Below, in pieces: positions 60,781 through 64,000 of a stretch of DNA of 64,000 nucleotides. A program made the translations under genes and the position numbers. The DNA is from Anaerolineaceae bacterium (GTDB taxonomy: Bacteria > Chloroflexota > Anaerolineae > Aggregatilineales > Phototrophicaceae): assembly GCA_002699585.1 (NCBI GenBank), contig PABP01000032.1:14636-78635 (forward strand), in the 5' to 3' direction. The first letter of the stretch is position 1. Each line of letters opens with the position of its first letter. The notes under the pieces were generated by a model, which was not told where the DNA came from, ran no database searches, and worked only from the letters and a program-made list of their open reading frames with translations.

Positions 60781-60811
60781 ACTGTACAATTTAAAGTGCA
60801 CTTTAAGTCAA
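60781..60811 (-). promoter_or_regulatory. MerR-type promoter/operator with 19-bp spacer
   Basis: On the minus strand -35 TTGACT (60811-60806) and -10 TACAGT (60786-60781) are separated by exactly 19 bases, the over-long spacer typical of MerR-activated promoters. The spacer contains a perfect 16-bp palindrome TTAAAGTGCACTTTAA (60791-60806), overlapping the -35 by one base. It drives the CCPF-CCPF-thioredoxin operon; the divergent merR gene starts at 60824. Confidence 0.85.
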
Positions 60812-60823
60812 GAGGTTAAATTG

Positions 60824-61321
60824 ATGAAAGATTTGAGCATCGGCGAAATCGCAAGTTACGCTGGCGTAGAGGCTTCAGCAATTCGGTATTATGAAAGCGA
60901 AGGCTTGTTGCCTGCTCCAAAACGTGTCAGTGGGCATCGCCGTTACAGTCCAGATGTATTAAAGCGTTTAGGCTTAATTCAACTGCTGCGTCAGGCGAGT
61001 TTTGGCATACGGGAAATACAGGCACTGTTCAAAAATTTGAATGATGAAGAAGAAACTGCAACGCCATGGCAGACAGTCGCAACGGCTAAGATTGCCGAGT
61101 TGGACGCGATCATCGAGCAGTCTCAGGCAACGCGGGCATGGTTAGCGGAGGCACTTGCAAATGAATGTGAAAGTGCTGAAGATTGTATTGCCATTGCATA
61201 TGATGAAAGCGGAGATGGCATGGAAGTTACCCTGACCTGTATCAACCTGAGCACCAGAACGGGAAAAGACTCTGATAAGAGTTTCAAGTTACTAACGATG
61301 CCATCTACCTGCAAAAAGTGA
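60824..61321 (+). CDS. MerR-family transcriptional regulator
   Basis: 165 residues from the ATG at 60824, with AGAGG upstream. The winged HTH (SIGEIASYAGVEASAIRYYE) and the second motif (VSGHRRYSPDVLKRLGLIQLL) are those of MerR proteins, followed by the dimerising coiled coil. Cys residues in the C-terminal part (NECESAEDC, LTCINLS, STCKK) could bind a metal or thiol reagent. It is divergent from the operon whose 19-bp-spacer promoter it should remodel. Confidence 0.9.
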   Translation: MKDLSIGEIASYAGVEASAIRYYESEGLLPAPKRVSGHRRYSPDVLKRLGLIQLLRQASFGIREIQALFKNLNDEEETATPWQTVATAKIAELDAIIEQSQATRAWLAEALANECESAEDCIAIAYDESGDGMEVTLTCINLSTRTGKDSDKSFKLLTMPSTCKK

Positions 61322-61345
61322 GGTGCTGTGTTTGTGAGACGGATT

Positions 61346-61675
61346 TTATGACTTGCCAAAGATAATGATGCTCGCGCCTATCAGGATAACCAGGACACCT
61401 AGCACATCCCAGCGCGTCAGGCTTTGTCCTTCGACAAACCATAACCAGAGCAAAGCTGAGAAAACATAAATACCACCATATGCCGCATAGGTGCGTGACG
61501 CTGCACCGGGATGCAGTGTCAGTAAGCATCCAAAAAGAATGAGACTGGCAATGGATGGCAAAGCATACCAGGCAGGCTTACCCTGTCTCAACCACAGGTA
61601 CATGAGATACGATCCCAGCAACTCAGCAAATGCCGTGATGAAAAACAAGCCAAAAGTTTTTATGAATACGATCAA
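61346..61675 (-). CDS. YnfA/UPF0060 family small membrane protein
   Basis: A 109-residue protein with four transmembrane helices. The motif pattern FITAFAELLGSYLMYLWLRQ, GAASRTYAAYGGIYVFSALL and WLWFVEGQSLTRWDVLG is typical of YnfA-family SMR-like transporters. It lies 39 bp downstream of the MerT-like gene on the same strand, so it is likely part of the metal operon. Substrate not determined. Confidence 0.85.
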   Translation of the reverse strand: MIVFIKTFGLFFITAFAELLGSYLMYLWLRQGKPAWYALPSIASLILFGCLLTLHPGAASRTYAAYGGIYVFSALLWLWFVEGQSLTRWDVLGVLVILIGASIIIFGKS

Positions 61676-61714
61676 ATAGCGTCACTCCCTGAATGATGGA
61701 TGGTGTGCAAAGGC

Positions 61715-62176
61715 TCAACGTTTGGTTTTTGGTGTACTGGATACCAATGAGGATTCGGGTTGAGCAAATACCATATTCCGATTCGTTTTACGCATCCATC
61801 GAAATCCTAGCACAAAGCTAAGGATGGAAATGAGGGTCAAACCACCATAGACCAGACCCAGATTCTGGCTCATCCAGATGGCAACAGGTGAACCTGCCAA
61901 TAATGCGATCACCACAGGTACGATTAGAAGTGTGCAACAGGGACTGGCAATACAGGCAATCGTAAACATCACGAATCCACGAATTTTTCCCCAGATGGTT
62001 TTACCATCATCCAAACACGCTTGCAGATGCTTCATCCATGTGCTTTTTCGCTGTACAGGCACGTTGTCTATGGCAATTAAGGTATTAGATGCACAGCCAC
62101 AACTTGTCGCGGCAGAACCACAGCCACAGCCTGTTGTGTTCTCGATAGCTTCAATTTTGATGTCTTGAGCGTTCAT
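61715..62176 (-). CDS. MerT/MerF-like Cys-rich membrane protein
   Basis: A 153-residue protein with a Cys-rich cytosolic N-terminus (GCGCGSAATSCGCAS, ~residues 17-31) and two transmembrane segments (~68-92 and ~100-128). The first carries a vicinal Cys pair (ACIASPCCTLLIVPVVIALL), as in mercury importers MerT/MerF. A mercury or related thiophilic metal transport role is inferred; no mercuric reductase gene is in the window. Confidence 0.7.
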   Translation of the reverse strand: MNAQDIKIEAIENTTGCGCGSAATSCGCASNTLIAIDNVPVQRKSTWMKHLQACLDDGKTIWGKIRGFVMFTIACIASPCCTLLIVPVVIALLAGSPVAIWMSQNLGLVYGGLTLISILSFVLGFRWMRKTNRNMVFAQPESSLVSSTPKTKR

Positions 62177-62220
62177 TTTCTCTCTCCTTGAAATTGAATA
62201 TTTATAGGCAATTTTCTTCG

Positions 62221-62514
62221 CTAATCTCGCGGATATTTTTCAACCTGACGACCCATTGCTTTTTCAAATAGCTCCAGTACCTCGCCATCTTCTGGAAAGC
62301 GTTTCTGTTCGGCTTTTGAAAAAATGACAGTATCATCCACCGTCACATCAAATGTGCCTTTGCTCCCCATAACAAATTCAAGACGATCTATGAGATGCTG
62401 GTAGTCTCGCACCAGTGCTTCGCTGACGGCGAGAGCCTGCTGACTGTAGTCACAGGGAACACAATATTCAATTGATACAGTATGCTTTTGAGCCTGGAGC
62501 GGTATATCTGTCAT
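62221..62514 (-). CDS. SelT/SelW/SelH-like Rdx family protein
   Basis: 97 residues from the ATG at 62514; the longer open frame upstream would cross the promoter. SIEYCVPCDYSQQA has the CxxC redox motif (C18, C21) of the Rdx thioredoxin-like family, and the C-terminal pattern GTFDVTVDDTVIFSKAEQKR fits it. First gene of the operon under the second MerR-type promoter. Confidence 0.8.
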   Translation of the reverse strand: MTDIPLQAQKHTVSIEYCVPCDYSQQALAVSEALVRDYQHLIDRLEFVMGSKGTFDVTVDDTVIFSKAEQKRFPEDGEVLELFEKAMGRQVEKYPRD

Positions 62515-62605
62515 GAGTTTCTTCCTTAATTTGATCGGTATGAGATACAAAGTTGATAGTTGAATTCGCTTGCACTGAGGCTTGCTCATCAACACGTTCC
62601 CATTT

Positions 62606-62636
62606 ACCATAAAACTTAAACCTAACTTCAAGTCAA
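62606..62636 (-). promoter_or_regulatory. second MerR-type promoter/operator with 19-bp spacer
   Basis: On the minus strand -35 TTGACT (62636-62631) and -10 TATGGT (62611-62606) have exactly 19 bases between them. The spacer carries an imperfect dyad ACTTGAA-N6-TTTAAGT. It faces the Rdx/MerT-like/YnfA genes and is divergent from the merR gene at 62671. Confidence 0.85.
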
Positions 62637-62670
62637 GGTATATTTTGAGTTTTAATCGGAGCTTAATGTG

Positions 62671-63129
62671 ATGAAAATTGGGGAACTTGCTGAACGGACA
62701 AATACACCCGCCTCTACGATCCGTTATTACGAACGGGCAGGTGTTTTGCCGAAACCCGAAAGAATTAGTGGTCAACGCCAGTATGACGAGAAGGTAATTG
62801 AAGAACTTGAAGCGATTAAGATTGCACAGAATCTGGGTTTCAACCTTGATGAGATCAAGCTTTTACTGGAAACATTCCGTTCAAGTCAGGAGCCATCTGA
62901 GGAATGCAGAAATTTGACACAGCAAAAGCTGGTAGAAATCGACAAGATTATTGCGGAGGCTCAAAATATGAAACGGATACTGGAACACGGGATCACATGC
63001 AATTGTGCTTCGCTTCAAGGGTGTTACTTGCAAGAGGAAAAAGAACTGGCAACAGATCAGGAGCGTGAGTGTATTCTCGACCAACTGGTAGACGATGCAC
63101 AGGAGCAAAACATGGGATACAACGACTAA
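62671..63129 (+). CDS. MerR-family metal-responsive regulator
   Basis: 152 residues from the ATG at 62671. The start KIGELAERTNTPASTIRYYE is the canonical MerR HTH, and ISGQRQYDEKVIEELEAIKI follows. The C-terminal Cys cluster TCNCASLQGC resembles metal-binding loops of ZntR/CadR-type regulators. It controls the divergent operon through the 19-bp-spacer promoter (inference). Confidence 0.9.
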   Translation: MKIGELAERTNTPASTIRYYERAGVLPKPERISGQRQYDEKVIEELEAIKIAQNLGFNLDEIKLLLETFRSSQEPSEECRNLTQQKLVEIDKIIAEAQNMKRILEHGITCNCASLQGCYLQEEKELATDQERECILDQLVDDAQEQNMGYND

Positions 63130-63138
63130 AATCTAAAC

Positions 63139-64000
63139 TTACCATTCGCCGTGTGACTCCACAAAGTTCACTCCTTCTGAGGATAATAAAGGGATGAAAG
63201 TTTTAAGACTAAAGATTTGCTCACTGTGGTAAACACCTGTTGGTGGTCTACTCTGAATCAATTTTAGGATCGATTCAGTAGCAATAAGGGCTGTGATTTT
63301 TGCTTCACCCTTGCCTCTAAGCCATGATTGGTACACTTGACCAGGTAGGTTACCTGTAACTCGGGATGTGAGTACAAAGACATCTGAACCAAAGCGAAAT
63401 TTCTGAATAACTGATACCAGCCAATTTCTGAATGCTGGATTCCTAAACAACCAGCCGAGACGCAGAATACGAACCAGCCCAATGAAATGAGTAGATAATA
63501 CCCGGTCATAGCATCCCCAAGAAAATGCCTCGCCTATTGGTAAGGTTTTTTCTATCATATACTGGTCAGCAAACGCAAAACGATATGCGGTACGCACGCC
63601 AAATTCTTCTCCCATGTTGATTTCGATACGATTCACTGCATATCGATCACCATAGTGACTAATTGTCCAATTGGCAGACGCTGAACCGAAGACTTCTCCC
63701 AAACCAAGGAGGGCAACATTGTCCACACGCTTTGCTTCTCCAAACTTTTCAACACCGTGTTTTGCCATCAAGTTAGAAATGCCTGGCATCAGTCCTACGC
63801 TTATCAATGCTGTTGTATGATGTTCCCTGGCGAGATCGTCCAGTGCTTCGATATTTGACAAAACATCTGGCTCGGCAGAAATATCCACATAGTTGATGCT
63901 TCTTTCAAGACAAGCTCGAGGAAAACGATCATCGGGTAGGTCGAAGCAAGTGACAACTAAATCAACATCCGTAAGCACGTTATCATAATTCTCTACAGAC
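63139..64000 (-). CDS. saccharopine dehydrogenase-like protein, 5' end cut by window edge
   Basis: At least 287 codons, open to the right edge (the frame continues upstream of the GTG at 63978). Segments DLVVTCFDLPDDRFPRACLE, YVDISAEPDVLSNIEALDDL and ALISVGLMPGISNLMAKHGV fit the end of the NAD(P)-binding Rossmann domain and the start of the catalytic-like domain of the saccharopine dehydrogenase NADP-binding family. Substrate cannot be inferred. No link with the metal genes is evident. Confidence 0.75.
   Translation of the reverse strand, partial: SVENYDNVLTDVDLVVTCFDLPDDRFPRACLERSINYVDISAEPDVLSNIEALDDLAREHHTTALISVGLMPGISNLMAKHGVEKFGEAKRVDNVALLGLGEVFGSASANWTISHYGDRYAVNRIEINMGEEFGVRTAYRFAFADQYMIEKTLPIGEAFSWGCYDRVLSTHFIGLVRILRLGWLFRNPAFRNWLVSVIQKFRFGSDVFVLTSRVTGNLPGQVYQSWLRGKGEAKITALIATESILKLIQSRPPTGVYHSEQIFSLKTFIPLLSSEGVNFVESHGEW

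Noticed and set aside
1-64000. tRNA genes, CRISPR arrays, iterons
   Set aside because: Scanning by eye for T-loop GGTTCGA-type boxes in cloverleaf context, regularly spaced repeats of 20-40 bp and tandem iterons found none; this is not equal to a computed search.

Overview
The window looks like part of a large plasmid or an integrated conjugative element from a Chloroflexota bacterium (Anaerolineae-like). This lineage guess is an inference. It rests on Thr/Pro-rich surface linkers, PD40 propeller proteins, a TIR-SUMF1 fusion, and a Gram-positive-like set of mating genes without VirB7-10 homologues. No rRNA, tRNA, CRISPR array or integrase was seen.

Layout. 1-9.6 kb is accessory backbone: a truncated HTH protein gene, a small zinc-ribbon-like protein, an O-antigen-ligase-like membrane protein with a partial duplicate of its 5' end, a complete IS1182-type element with 21-bp inverted repeats, an ECF sigma/anti-sigma pair with an MsrQ-like haem membrane protein, and a graveyard of broken IS3 and IS481 elements between two inverted IS3 ends. 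9.8-33.6 kb holds the conjugation genes: surface and lipoproteins, a VirB6/TrbL-like channel protein, a pilin-like protein, a VirB3/PrgI-like protein, VirB4, topoisomerase IA, ribbon-helix-helix proteins, an HU protein, the VirD4/TraG coupling protein and a HUH relaxase. Cargo is interspersed: a CrtA-like gene, TIR-SUMF1, a trypsin-fold protein lacking its His and Asp, and two paralogous PD40 proteins. 33.9-43.6 kb is a three-gene defence or modification operon (SNF2 helicase with a DUF3883-like end, DUF1156 adenine methylase, DUF499 ATPase) resembling part of a BREX type 3 system without PglZ. 44.1-58.6 kb, on the minus strand, is a replication/PRTRC region: RNase HI-SLOG fusion, methylase-helicase fusion, primase, PRTRC proteins E-like, C, F-like, B and ThiF, a PP-loop (PAPS-reductase/DndC-like) protein and SSB. 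59.4-63.1 kb is a thiol/heavy-metal region with two MerR regulators, each facing a promoter with the 19-bp spacer typical of MerR control. The right edge cuts a saccharopine-dehydrogenase-like gene.

The most striking signal is non-coding. Position 43,631-44,110, 35 bases after the DUF499 gene, is almost wholly made of nested hairpins (about 15 helices), and the G.U pairs that can be told apart by strand all favour the plus strand. Two other gene-free regions, 44.56-45.15 kb and 58.7-59.35 kb, share with each other a pseudoknotted hairpin domain (a CCGTAGG miniature hairpin, a 12-14 bp stem, an apical GGC-ACAA-GCC hairpin, and a loop that pairs downstream). 58.7-59.35 kb also shares a 14-base word with the first region. 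I do not recognise them as any RNA family known to me. They look like large, ornate structured RNAs carried in several related forms by this element.
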